Below are positions 13,301-19,950 of a stretch of 20,603 bases of DNA, in pieces (within the stretch, counting starts at the first letter, position 1; each line of letters starts with the position of its first letter). Source of the stretch: Pelargonium nanum (taxonomy: Eukaryota > Streptophyta > Magnoliopsida > Geraniales > Geraniaceae); contig JAYMTF010001921.1 in NCBI GenBank assembly GCA_036897485.1, forward strand, positions 1 to 20,603, in the 5' to 3' direction. Under the pieces are notes generated by a model. That model was not told where the DNA came from, searched no databases, and was given only the letters and a program-made list of their open reading frames with translations. The translations under genes were made by a program, and so were the position numbers.

Positions 13301-16300
13301 AAACACAGCACAAAAATTATTTGATTTAGTTTAATTTTTAATCCAATGGTAGAACATGAATCTATGCCTGATTCGCCTTAAGCTATCACCAAACAAAAAG
13401 CAAAATTCATAGGAAAGAATGGTTGCAGTATTCATCTTTGTTTAAAATAGACTTCAGATTTCAGCATGTACTTTGTTCCTTCCCATCGGCCCAACCTATG
13501 TCAAGGTGGAGCTTACAGATACCAATGTCCCTTTTTTTCAATAAAAGCTTTCGCGGTGATCAGATCCCCATTCATAAATCCCCAAAGCATAGCCGAATGG
13601 ATCAGAAATTGTGGGTTCCCATTTCCCAATGGACTTAGATGAAATTATCATTTCTAGGTGTTGTGAGCTCCACCCTAAACCAATCCTTACATATATTGAT
13701 ATAACAACCAGAAGTGCAACTGGAAACACCTGTTTGACTAGGTTTACTGGAACAAGCTTTGTAGTAGTTCTGAAAATGAAAATAAGAACAGCAGAAGCAG
13801 CAATTGAATACCATACCTTTTTAGAGAAGTTTTAGCAAATGATGTTTGCAAGACTGGGACCAGCACTGCCTCAGCTGGATAAATAAATGTCTTCTCGTAA
13901 ACTGAAAATTGATCTGGTGTTCCCCTCTGAGCACCTCGTCCCACTGCATGAGATTCAGCAACATGATGCTTAGGTAAATTCCTGATAGAATTTGAGCTTG
14001 ACTGCAATGTCTTTTCACTTTCAGCACTAGGGCACCCAAGAGTAACTTCAGCATAGCAATTTTGCCCCCTCAGCTGGCAGCCAGAACCTTGAGAAAGGTA
14101 CTGTGGTAAGCCTATAAATCCATTTGAAGTCCTAAACTTTCCAGAGCTGTTCAAATATGTTTCAAACAAATATATATATATATATCAATAAAAGATCTAT
14201 AAATATAATGAATGCATAATTAATTTGTACACTGAGAAAGATAGGATGCAAGTGTGGAAAAAAAATAACTTGCCTGAAATACACTTGCTTAACAAGATCA
14301 CCAGGGCAACATCCAGTCAGCCTACCACGCATTCCATGAGGAGAAACAATTACTGCTCCAAATTAAACAAACATACACAATCAAAAAGACTACAAAGGAG
14401 CCAGTAACATAAAGAATGCAGTTTTATTTTTCATTTCAGGATCATGATTACACAACTGTTGAAGTGTGTGAAATAAATTCCACATTGGATAAATACAAAA
14501 GAGAATATATAATGGTGCAATTGAAACCGTACTAAAAATGTTGACTTTTCAGCAGTGGAAGCCCAATACATTATGTGTAGCCCATTATCAAATTCAACAT
14601 GTATCAGAGCAGGTTTTGATCATGCCCTTCGTCCAAAGGTGGCCCGTTTATATTGCCTCCCCTCGTGATCTCCAGCCCGCTTGCAGATGGGCATGCCTGC
14701 AGCGGTCCACGTGTGGAAGAAAAATACTTACACGTGAGGGGAGCCAATTGTGCACATGTCGAGCCCACCGATAAAAAGATAAATGTGAAGCTCGCGTGTG
14801 AGGAGAGTGTTGAAGAAGGTGAAAAAAGTCTAACATTGAATATATACGAAAGAAGTTAGCTAAATATAACGGTGTAAGTGAATCCCTACACACAAAAAAG
14901 TTGACCTTTTAACAATGGAAGCACATTCCATTATGTGTAGCCCATTACCAAAGTCAACCACTTAAAAAATTCCCAAAAAGAAGAAAAAATAGAAGAAAAG
15001 AGATAGATAACTAATATTAGAGCAGAAGCTGCGTAGGGAGAAATGGACAAGAAGATGAATTTTCAAATATTAGAAACAGACAAATGGATGGTTTGGGGAG
15101 GCAAAAATAGATGATAGCCATGTAATGCAAACAGGTGTTCCCTCATTGCTTCTGATAGTCCAGTTAACCATTGTTTCAAGATATGTTTTCACTTTGTCTC
15201 GAAGTCAAGTACTCAGGTACATATTTCCAATTTTACAGTATCTAAAGCGTTGGCCTAATGCATTTACTCCACATTTATTTGTTCATTAGAAATCTTTGTT
15301 TACATAAGTTGGAAATAGTTACTAGCATATTCAGATAAAAACCAAGCACCCCCAAGCTCCATGCTCAATACTCATTATAGCATGTACAAAGAAAAAAACT
15401 TCTAATATGCAAAAATACAATTCGAGGGAAAAGATCTTGCAGAAAGAGTCTTTAAGTTATTTTCCAATGAACCAGAGTATTCTACGTTAGCAAGCATACC
15501 AACCTGGAAGTTTATAATCGGAATTTTTTGAGGACCTCTTTAATACTTTTTCCATGTCACTACTTGAAAGTGCTCTGATATGCCTAGAGCAAATAACAAA
15601 TGTAAATTAAATTGGCATACGTGAGAGGAAAAGTTATTGAATAAAGTAATGAAATACTATATGTATGGATCAATAAACATAACAAGGTATGGATTAAACG
15701 TACTTTGCGGATATTATAGCATGCACAAAGATCGCCTCCTCAGTTGCAGCAAAGATAAACTCGATAGTAGGCTGACCTCTCCTACAAAAGCGCCAATTAT
15801 TAATTAGACAAAATTGAGGAAACATGGGCTCGAGATGAGAGCAGCAAACTAACGCATAAAGACCATAACTCAAACACCAATTGTACTAATTATATAAAAC
15901 TTATAAAATAAAAATAATATTTAAAAGGACAGAAGTAAGAACATAGTAATACAATATAAGCTTCACTTGGTTATGCTAGTGCCGCCTTTAAGACATCACT
16001 ATCAACGGAACATTTGAGGAAACAAAGTAATTATTCCTTTCTTACCATCAACACAGAAGCTGCCTATTGAGAATACTTATATTGCCATCTATCCATAAGG
16101 AGCAAACATGTAAGAGCATTTTTTCCTGATGATCAATAAATCTTTTTTCTTAATTAAAATAGTATCTAGGGTTTATGTACAACTCTTAATAGTAAAATAA
16201 TGCAGTGAAGACCATGAATGGAGGCATAATTCAAGTGCAACATATGTGCACAGTCAATTTAATATACTTACCAAGTATCAAGCTCTGACACTTCCATAAT

Positions 16301-19300
16301 TGATAATTAGAATTTTAATTCTCTCTAAATTTACCCTCAATATAAAAATAAAAAAATCATTGTTACATACTTAAGGAAAAGAGATGTTAAACAGGATTAA
16401 AATGTCTGTTCTTCCCCACATATAATTGATTGGGTGGGAATGATTTTCCTTTGAGAAGGTAAGAGAAATTAAATTAATAAGAAGATGGTGGGAAGATCCA
16501 TTCATTCATTCATTCCTATCTTTGCATCCTTAGTTTGACTTGCATCTAAATAAGAAATCCTGCATGGCCAAGTATATATGTTCACATTTGAAAGATATTG
16601 CATTTCTTAACTAGCCAAGTAACCTTCTGAAACCAAAAATTGAAACCTAGTTCTAAGGTGTTAATTGCTGTCTATTGAAAACATAGCATGAAAGATATGT
16701 ATGTTACAAACAGCACAAAACTCTAATTTCATTACATCCCAATTTGCAGGAAGAAAGCATTAAGTATAGACTACAACAATAAATCTATCGTGCCAACTGC
16801 ATTCACTGGAAAACATGGCAAAAAAGACCATCCTGAACCATGAACAGCAAAAAAAATGTCTAATTTAGTTACATCCTAAATTGCAGCATAGAAAAAAGAT
16901 TATACTGGTGTAAGGGCATTATGTATAAACAAAATGGTCACTAGTGTCACAACAAACTAAATCTATCATATTTGCATTACCATGCTTTGGTTGAAGGCTT
17001 TTCAGATATAAATAACTAAAAAACAACATTGAAGATAAAACCTTTTGTGATTACTAATACTAAATCATATTGTCATAATAGTCACAAAGATCATCATGAC
17101 TACTTCATAACATTAATGTATGCACAATGCTTTTTTTAAGCATACCTAAAGAGCTCTTCACTTTGCGATGGATGATATTTCGAAAACACATCTCCGTATC
17201 TCATGTAGGAGAATCCAGATAGTGCCCTGCCAATTCCAATAAGATAGTTGTCAAATTATGATTTAGCTATATATGCTGCTTAATGCCTTCAAAATGAATG
17301 AATGGTCACGGGTCACGGTCACCTCTCTATACAATTTCGTAAAGACTGAGAAAGAGCAGCTGCAATCTCTTCAGAGTCCCCAGGAGCCAACCAAAGTCCA
17401 GATGCAACAACTTCACAAAATCATTAATACATGAATCATAAAACTAATCAGATATATCCATAACAATATATACAAATATATCTGATAAGAATTGTAAAAC
17501 AACTCCGATTCCCAGAAGTTAGTGAAAAAAAAAAAAACAAGCTTAATCACAAAATAACCACCAAGACCATACCTCTTAATCTAGATACTGCAGATTGAGC
17601 AGTCTCAGGAACAGATGAATGACGCCCAGGAAGAAAAAGCCAGAGCTTGAGTTTTTCATCTGCTCATTTCAAATATGAAGGTAGTGATCAGAGAAAGAGA
17701 TATTCCAAGTAGTGCACGAGTAACTCCCCACTATCCTACCTTCTTCTTTTCTGTTTTTTCCTGGACAAGATTCGAAGTAATATGTATAGTTGGTAACCAA
17801 CAAACTACATTCCTTACCAGGATTGTGCAAACCCTGAGATGGATCCCAAGGTCCGACAAAGGAATTGGTCCATGTGCTCAGAAGCTTTTCCTTCTGCAAC
17901 TGCAAATGAGAGGACAGCACCAATAGCATAGCAGCATCTTTCTGGTCCAGTTTAACACTGTCCCAAATAAACATCAGTCACATTCTGAACACCTAACAAA
18001 GGATATCTTTTTATTTGTGATATGAACTTGAAAACTAATTGCCATGGTATCTGACCTTTTGTCAGGTAAAGGGTTTAAGTCAGGTTCATAAGGGAGAAAC
18101 TGGAACCATGATATCTGCTTGAGACCCCCCTGAAGAAAAGGTCAATAATGTAAAATTAATAGCAAGATGTAATATGTTAAAAAGGTGAACTGGATAGTAC
18201 GCAGCTAAGGAAACAGTCAATAAAAAGATAAGGGGAATTTTATACTTTTAGTTGCCAATTTTTTTGTGCATGCACATGCGATGAAGTCCCAGTTAACAAA
18301 AATGACCAACAAACTGTTAGACAATAGACAAAGTACCAATTGCCTAGCCTAAACACCACCCTTGATTTTGGGCAAGGGGCTCCACACAGTAGAACCCTAT
18401 GCTATATTGTTATCATACTCATGGCATGGCAATAAGTTCCTAAGTCCAACGCTGTGTTGGCTCATGTACACAGTGGATATCAATACAGGTCAAGAGAGCA
18501 AGAGTGGAATTGATAGTATATATGTAGAAAGAATTAACTGGTGGAACAAAGATCACATCAAGCAGCAAGACTAGAAATTAGCCAAGCCAAGCTTTGTTAT
18601 ATGGCACTGTCATTATCCTAGAGGAATTCTTAACAGCTCAAAAGATGGCACCGTCGATTCAATATGCGATACCCAAACAAGAGATACCAAAAGAATGCAT
18701 TTTTGAAGTTTCCTTGTATGGCACTGTCATTATACTAGAGGATTTACGTGAGCCCAATAATTTCCACAACCGCATGCATTTATGATGCCCAATCAGCATG
18801 TTCCTTTCTTACCACTCAACCAGATGTCAATAAGATAGTGGGTTAAGAACCTTTTGCAAAATTGATGCAAACATGGATATATTTTCAAATGATGATTATA
18901 TCATCTTAATTCTGAAAAATGAATAACCAATATATCATCTTCCAAAAACAATGCTAGCGACACAAATTATCCACTTCCAGCAAGCATAAACTTCTTCGGT
19001 CAAAGCTAACAAAATTCACACCTTCCGTCCATTTACCACTTACCACGTATTTGCTAATCTATCCCAAAAAGGCAAACTTTGAACAGAAGATTTATTGGTA
19101 GGACCGTAGGAGCCAGAAATGCTATAGAATTATATTAAATAGAGGGCATTCATACAACAAAACTATTTGGATCCTTCATTTCCGTTACTACTTGTAACCA
19201 TCAATAATTCAAACTGAGCTAGAAAACCTAAGTTCGAGATCCAAAGTTAGCTCAATAACACAATATTATCATATTACTAATGCCATGAACTCAATTCGAC

Positions 19301-19433
19301 AATTTACTGTTGTTTCTGTGTAAGTGAATGTAATTCAAATAGATACACAAAGTCTGTGATCCACATATTCAAATAGTGATTAGAAGTTGATAAAGATGAG
19401 AAAGCATACAATTTTAAAAACATTGGTCCACAT
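1091..19433 (-). CDS. MED13: Mediator complex subunit 13 (MED13), complete, 22 coding exons
   Basis: MED13 belongs to the CDK8 kinase module (CDK8, cyclin C, MED12, MED13) and links it to core Mediator in the nucleus, controlling RNA polymerase II transcription. In Arabidopsis it is GRAND CENTRAL/MACCHI-BOU 2, which acts in embryo patterning and phase change. Exons, 5' to 3': 19410-19433, 18056-18129, 17818-17957, 17573-17659, 17323-17410, 17146-17226, 15704-15781, 15504-15583, 14274-14352, 13817-14146, 12773-12832, 11638-11878, 10580-10852, 8629-9990, 7444-7611, 7114-7289, 5758-5845, 5540-5618, 4772-5067, 3208-4309, 2197-2559, 1091-1698. All phases agree; the total is 5877 nt (1958 residues plus TAG), close to the roughly 1.9-kb-codon size I recall for plant MED13. 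All introns are GT-AG except the one at 14147-14273, which is GC-AG. The start MWTNVFKI followed by GGLKQISWFQFLP matches the family N-terminus. Exon edges come from consensus, phase and recalled homologs, not from transcripts. Confidence 0.95.
1699..2196 (-). other. MED13 intron 21
   Basis: GT-AG intron of 498 nt; donor ATTG|GTATGT and acceptor TGTGCAG|GAGG. A competing AG 14 nt upstream (at 1713-1714) would break the frame. Nothing else is seen in it. Confidence 0.88.
2560..3207 (-). other. MED13 intron 20
   Basis: GT-AG intron of 648 nt that contains the Stowaway-type MITE at 2909-3117. It also has a poly-A run near 2736-2750 flanked by two copies of AAACTATCTC. Confidence 0.9.
2909..3117. 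mobile_element. Stowaway-type MITE (Tc1/mariner family) in MED13 intron 20
   Basis: The right end reads GACGGAGGGAG followed by TA (3118-3119), the classic Stowaway terminus (CTCCCTCCGTC on the other strand). The left end is TA (2907-2908) followed by GTCCATCCCAAAATGAGTG. The ends are imperfect inverted repeats over about 28 bp, both continuing as AAAATGARTGTCTTGTTT; the left copy lacks two bases in the CCGTC part. The size of 209 bp, the TA target duplication and the lack of coding capacity fit Stowaway. It lies 90 bp from exon 20 and does not touch splice sites. The short open frames inside it are not genes. Confidence 0.85.
4310..4771 (-). other. MED13 intron 19
   Basis: GT-AG intron of 462 nt, phase 0, with donor ACG|GTAAGT. 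I see no repeat or gene in it. Confidence 0.9.
4772..7611 (-). CDS. MED13: MED13 exons 15-19: start of the MID/PIWI-like half (residues 1000-1268)
   Basis: Exon 15 begins VHASSVISLLQSDIKTALKS. Exon 16 ends with RPTLSVLPFPSILVG. Exon 17 gives YQDDWLKASANSLQFWEKAP. Exon 18 gives MTYNIICPDIDPLTSAAADF and then FQQLGTV. Exon 19 gives YETCKLGTHSP and, further on, SSGFILLDCPQSMKIES and SDYFLSVSNGWDVTSYLKSL. MED13 has an Argonaute-like fold with MID and PIWI-like modules; Pfam names MID_MedPIWI and Med13_C cover this half. The pattern 'YxxICPDIDPL' is in line with the start of a MID-like strand, but that assignment is an inference. All five junctions are GT-AG and keep the frame. Confidence 0.93.
5068..5539 (-). 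other. MED13 intron 18
   Basis: GT-AG intron of 472 nt with donor ACTG|GTGAGT. It contains a short AT microsatellite near 5487-5500 and nothing else I recognise. Confidence 0.9.
5846..7113 (-). other. MED13 intron 16
   Basis: GT-AG intron of 1268 nt, AT-rich. I found no transposon ends, RNA gene or believable coding stretch; the open frame at 6057-6251 on plus resembles nothing I know. Confidence 0.85.
7707..7733. repeat. (AT)n microsatellite in MED13 intron 14
   Basis: An uninterrupted AT dinucleotide run of about 27 bp lies 96 bp into intron 14 from exon 15. It is likely to vary in length between individuals. Shorter AT runs occur near 5487, 14171 and 20577. Confidence 0.95.
8064..8178 (+). 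repeat. Possible solo LTR or LTR remnant in MED13 intron 14
   Basis: The stretch starts TGTGAAAGCATTCCCACATC and ends with GAGTTGGAGGCCCCAACA. The TCCCACATCG motif near the start and a TTGGAGGCCCCAA end are common in LTRs of small plant retrotransposons. The TG...CA limits fit, but there is no target-site duplication and no second LTR that I can see. The bases after it (TATCAAACAC) are at best a decayed PBS. Confidence 0.35.
8629..9990 (-). CDS. MED13: MED13 exon 14: large middle exon (residues 546-999)
   Basis: This 1362-nt exon is in phase 0 at both ends and codes 454 residues. It starts PPGTAESQTLMFSPPDCGDV, directly continuing the acidic motif of exon 13. The first two thirds are Ser/Thr/Asn-rich and low in hydrophobics, so probably a disordered linker. 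The last part is well conserved and probably folded: a stretch from RQPLQELLDGLSLLVQQATS through GDGPYGWLALQEQWRREF to HSLDIAGAELVDPLSAD. The open frame continues 5' for about 50 codons to an in-frame ATG at 10150-10152, but that stretch lies in intron 13. The acceptor at 9991-9992 joins in frame to exon 13 and gives the sequence I recall from other plant MED13 proteins (FGE then PPGTAES). Confidence 0.95.
9991..10579 (-). other. MED13 intron 13
   Basis: GT-AG intron of 589 nt, phase 0, donor GGGGAG|GTATCT, acceptor GTGAAG|CCC. The last about 160 nt before exon 14 have no in-frame stop, so retention at the acceptor side could be misread as coding. Nothing else seen. Confidence 0.88.
10580..12832 (-). 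CDS. MED13: MED13 exons 11-13: Ser-rich linker and acidic Trp/Asp motif (residues 354-545)
   Basis: Exon 11 is only 60 nt. It gives FWLQHWIGPSLPGSSFFVN, which continues the frame from exon 10 and resembles a conserved plant MED13 stretch. Exon 12 (241 nt) holds a Ser/Asn-rich run at about residues 396-419 that ends in an acidic SDSDY segment, probably disordered. Exon 13 (273 nt) opens with GSKRPR, a short basic patch that could help nuclear import (inference). It closes with HWDWDDDDRGMGMDIQTLLS and then EFGDFGDFFENEVLPFGE, a strongly acidic and aromatic motif that was my main clue to plant MED13. Exon 11 is the least certain small exon, but both phases fit: 1 nt, 19 codons, 2 nt. Confidence 0.88.
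10853..11637 (-). other. MED13 intron 12
   Basis: GT-AG intron of 785 nt, phase 0, donor AAACTG|GTATGC, acceptor TATTCAG|GGATC. Only AT-rich sequence; no repeat or RNA gene recognised. Confidence 0.88.
11879..12772 (-). other. MED13 intron 11
   Basis: GT-AG intron of 894 nt with donor AATTG|GTTAGT, weaker than most here. It holds A/T-rich low-complexity sequence near 12180-12280 and a cluster of CAATTG palindromes near 12560-12590. Confidence 0.83.
13057..13147. repeat. C-rich direct repeat in MED13 intron 10
   Basis: CCCAATCCCCACC followed by YCTG occurs at about 13057 and again at about 13128. It stands out from the AT-rich surroundings. It may be a trace of a C-rich plant transposon, but no ends can be set. 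Confidence 0.4.
13505..13675. repeat. Small inverted-end element in MED13 intron 10 (family unknown)
   Basis: The ends are inverted: GGTGGAGCTTACAGATACC at 13505-13523 and, on the other strand from 13675, GGTGGAGCTCACAACACC. The first nine bases are identical and the match then continues imperfectly. The unit is about 171 bp with no believable protein. It could be a MITE or only a chance foldback; I see no clear target-site duplication. Confidence 0.35.
13817..19433 (-). CDS. MED13: MED13 exons 1-10: conserved N-terminal domain (residues 1-353)
   Basis: This block corresponds to the Med13_N family region. Exon 1 codes only eight residues (MWTNVFKI). Exon 2 begins GGLKQISWFQFLP and exon 3 holds QKDAAMLLVLSSHLQLQKE followed by STWTNSFVGPWDPSQGL. 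Exon 4 holds LKLWLFLPGRHSSV, exon 5 VVASGLWLAPGDSEE, exon 6 ALSGFSYMRYGDVFSKY, exon 7 RGQPTIEFIFAATEEAIFVH, and exon 9 IVSPHGMRGRLTGCCPGDLV. Exon 10 (330 nt) is less conserved but ends in a segment I recall from plant MED13, YPAEAVLVPVLQTSFAKTSL. The exons are small and the introns between them large. In other species the MED13 N-terminal region contacts the rest of the kinase module and core Mediator; that role is taken from the family, not seen here. Confidence 0.93.
14147..14273 (-). other. MED13 intron 9, GC-AG type
   Basis: Intron of 127 nt with donor CAG|GCAAGT and acceptor TTGAACAG|C. It carries a short AT microsatellite close to its acceptor. Confidence 0.85.
14272..14273 (-). other. 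GC 5' splice site of MED13 intron 9 (GC-AG intron)
   Basis: On the gene strand the exon 9 end reads TATTTCAG|GCAAGT, so the intron starts GC, not GT. The flanks are a near-perfect U1 match apart from the C, as is typical of GC donors. Joining here to the acceptor at 14147-14148 gives QVYF-SSGKFRTS in frame, which matches the plant family sequence as I recall it. The nearest GT, four bases further into the intron, would shift the frame into exon 10. Confidence 0.85.
14457..14599 (+). repeat. Left LTR of the TRIM
   Basis: It starts TGTTGAAG and ends TTCAACA, giving the short inverted TGTTGA...TCAACA termini typical of LTRs. Shared blocks with the right LTR include ACATTG followed by a purine, CAAAAGA/CGAAAGA, ATAATGGTG/ATAACGGTG, and a 20-bp identical block CATTATGTGTAGCCCATTA. 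Confidence 0.8.
14601..14613 (+). other. Primer-binding site (initiator tRNA-Met type) of the TRIM
   Basis: GTATCAGAGCAGG lies one base after the LTR end. It matches the core of the plant PBS TGGTATCAGAGC, except that the usual second G has been lost. Confidence 0.8.
14796..14807 (+). other. Polypurine tract of the TRIM
   Basis: GTGTGAGGAGAG directly precedes the right LTR (TGTTGAAG), at the position where plus-strand DNA priming occurs in LTR retrotransposons. It is interrupted by two T residues near its start. Confidence 0.6.
14808..14959 (+). repeat. Right LTR of the TRIM
   Basis: It starts TGTTGAAG right after the purine-rich tract and ends GTCAACC, where the left copy has TTCAACA. It is about 9 bp longer than the left copy, mainly in the A-rich middle. 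Its end is uncertain by 1-2 bases. Confidence 0.78.
15782..17145 (-). other. MED13 intron 6
   Basis: The longest coding-region intron (1364 nt), GT-AG. It has the diverged direct duplication at 16709-16968 and a short ATTC repeat near 16499-16516. No gene or RNA is recognised. Confidence 0.88.
16709..16968. repeat. Diverged direct duplication in MED13 intron 6
   Basis: Copy 1 (about 16709-16789) and copy 2 (about 16843-16968) share, in the same order, AACAGCA, TCTAATTT, TTACATCC, ATTGCAG, a segment with TATA, ACAACAA, and AAATCTATC. Copy 2 carries roughly 45 extra bases in the middle. It has no coding content. Confidence 0.55.
18130..19409 (-). other. MED13 intron 1 (first intron within the coding region)
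   Basis: GT-AG intron of 1280 nt, phase 0, donor AAAATT|GTATGC, acceptor TTCTTCAG|GGGGG. A long first intron close to the ATG is common in plants and may raise expression (inference). It holds the direct repeats at 18600-18742 and a 12-bp palindrome TGTGCATGCACA near 18265. Confidence 0.88.
18600..18742. repeat. Direct repeat pair in MED13 intron 1
   Basis: A 26-bp unit beginning TATGGCACTGTCATTAT and ending CTAGAGGA occurs at 18600-18625 and 18717-18742. The copies differ at one base (C or A before CTAGAGGA) and are 117 bp apart. Both follow a short pyrimidine/G-rich stretch. It may be a local duplication or part of an unrecognised transposon remnant covering about 18360-18790. Confidence 0.7.
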
Positions 19434-19499
19434 GACTCTCTCCAGTACGCTAAAAACTCCCTCAGCAACGAATGCTTCTCAACACTCCAAACTCCAATG

Positions 19500-19529
19500 C
19501 TACAAACCGTACATCAAAACAGCACCCAT
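19500..19529 (-). CDS. Short upstream ORF in the MED13 leader (9 codons)
   Basis: The peptide is MGAVLMYGL followed by TAG, ending 66 nt before the MED13 ATG. Its start context is AAGCATGG, with A at -3 and G at +4, which is optimal for plants. The main ATG context is GTCATGT (G at -3 but T at +4), weaker. Ribosomes would often start here first, so the uORF could lower MED13 translation through reinitiation. Conservation is unknown. Confidence 0.5.
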   Translation of the reverse strand: MGAVLMYGL

Positions 19530-19537
19530 GCTTCAAC

Positions 19538-19612
19538 CTGCAAATAGAGCTTCAATAGCAATGCAATAAACAAAGAAAGTTACATCATAAACATGAATCC
19601 AACTCCACGAAC
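19538..19612 (-). other. Possible 75-nt intron in the MED13 5' UTR
   Basis: On the gene strand CTGCAG|GTTCGT could be a donor and CTCTATTTGCAG|GTTGAAGC an acceptor. The enclosed 75 nt is T-rich. It contains a four-codon uORF (19580-19594) that splicing would remove. The donor is only moderate, and both sites are CAG|G, so this is tentative. Confidence 0.4.
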
Positions 19613-19950
19613 CTGCAGAAAGGAACCAGATTTCCAATACACGCGAGGTTTGGAGCACGAAACGAGAGCAAAGTGAACCCTAATTTTGGGAAGGATAAAA
19701 AGGAGGGAAAAGGAATGAGAAGTAGGAATCTGGAAAGGGAGGTTAAATTAGCTGAGAAAAGAAGGGCTCGGAAATTTGGAGAGGTTTGTGGGTTCAAGAA
19801 GCGGAGAGTAGAAATTGGGAGAGATTGAGTAGGTGTGAGAATCTGAGAGGAATCAGCTGGAATTTGGAAGTTGCAGGCAGGGCGTTTGAGAGAGAGAGCT
19901 TTCGTGTTCGTTTACTACTAAATCCGAGTCAGGACTGCAAGAAAAGGGTC

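Larger units (their letters stand above)
12833..13816 (-). other. MED13 intron 10
   Basis: GT-AG intron of 984 nt. It contains the C-rich repeat pair near 13057-13147 and the inverted-end element at 13505-13675. No gene is seen on either strand. Confidence 0.87.
14457..14959. mobile_element. TRIM (terminal-repeat retrotransposon in miniature) in MED13 intron 8
   Basis: A 503-bp non-coding element has the full layout of an LTR retrotransposon. The left LTR (14457-14599, 143 bp) and the right LTR (14808-14959, 152 bp) both start TGTTGAAG. One base after the left LTR comes a primer-binding site, GTATCAGAGCAGG (14601-14613), matching the initiator tRNA-Met site used by many plant LTR elements. 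Just before the right LTR is a purine-rich tract, GTGTGAGGAGAG (14796-14807). The internal region is about 208 bp with no gag or pol, so it must have moved using proteins from another element. The LTRs have diverged: the last 61 bp differ at 11 positions and there are indels further 5'. No clean target-site duplication remains (ACAAC against ACTTA), so this is an old copy. LTRs, PBS and PPT all read in plus orientation, antisense to MED13. Confidence 0.83.
14353..15503 (-). other. MED13 intron 8
   Basis: GT-AG intron of 1151 nt, donor CCAG|GTTGGT, acceptor GGAGCAG|TAATTG. The TRIM at 14457-14959 takes up over 40 percent of it, ending 104 bp (in the gene's direction) before exon 9. The remainder has no recognised feature. 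Confidence 0.88.
19434..19950 (-). promoter_or_regulatory. MED13 5' leader (approximate)
   Basis: On the gene strand this is strongly CT-rich, as in many plant 5' UTRs, with a CTCTCTCTCTC run near 19888-19898 and a telo-box-like TTAGGGTT at 19676-19683. No ATG occurs on the gene strand from 19613 to about 19970, which supports untranslated leader rather than coding. The transcription start is not visible, so the far end is a guess. Confidence 0.55.

Noticed and set aside
14268..14273. GT donor four bases past exon 9 (GGCAA|GTTATT) instead of the GC donor
   Set aside because: It would leave exon 10 out of frame and does not match the family sequence at this junction.
14601..14613. tRNA gene fragment suggested by GTATCAGAGC
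   Set aside because: Only the 3'-end complement is present, and it sits right after an LTR, which is what a primer-binding site looks like.
14538..14893. Open frames of 68-81 codons on both strands between 14538 and 14893
   Set aside because: They lie inside the TRIM, show no known domain and exist only because the element is locally GC-rich.
18362..18574. 70-codon open frame on the plus strand in intron 1
   Set aside because: No motif or family recognised, no neighbouring exon, antisense to MED13; at most a transposon remnant.
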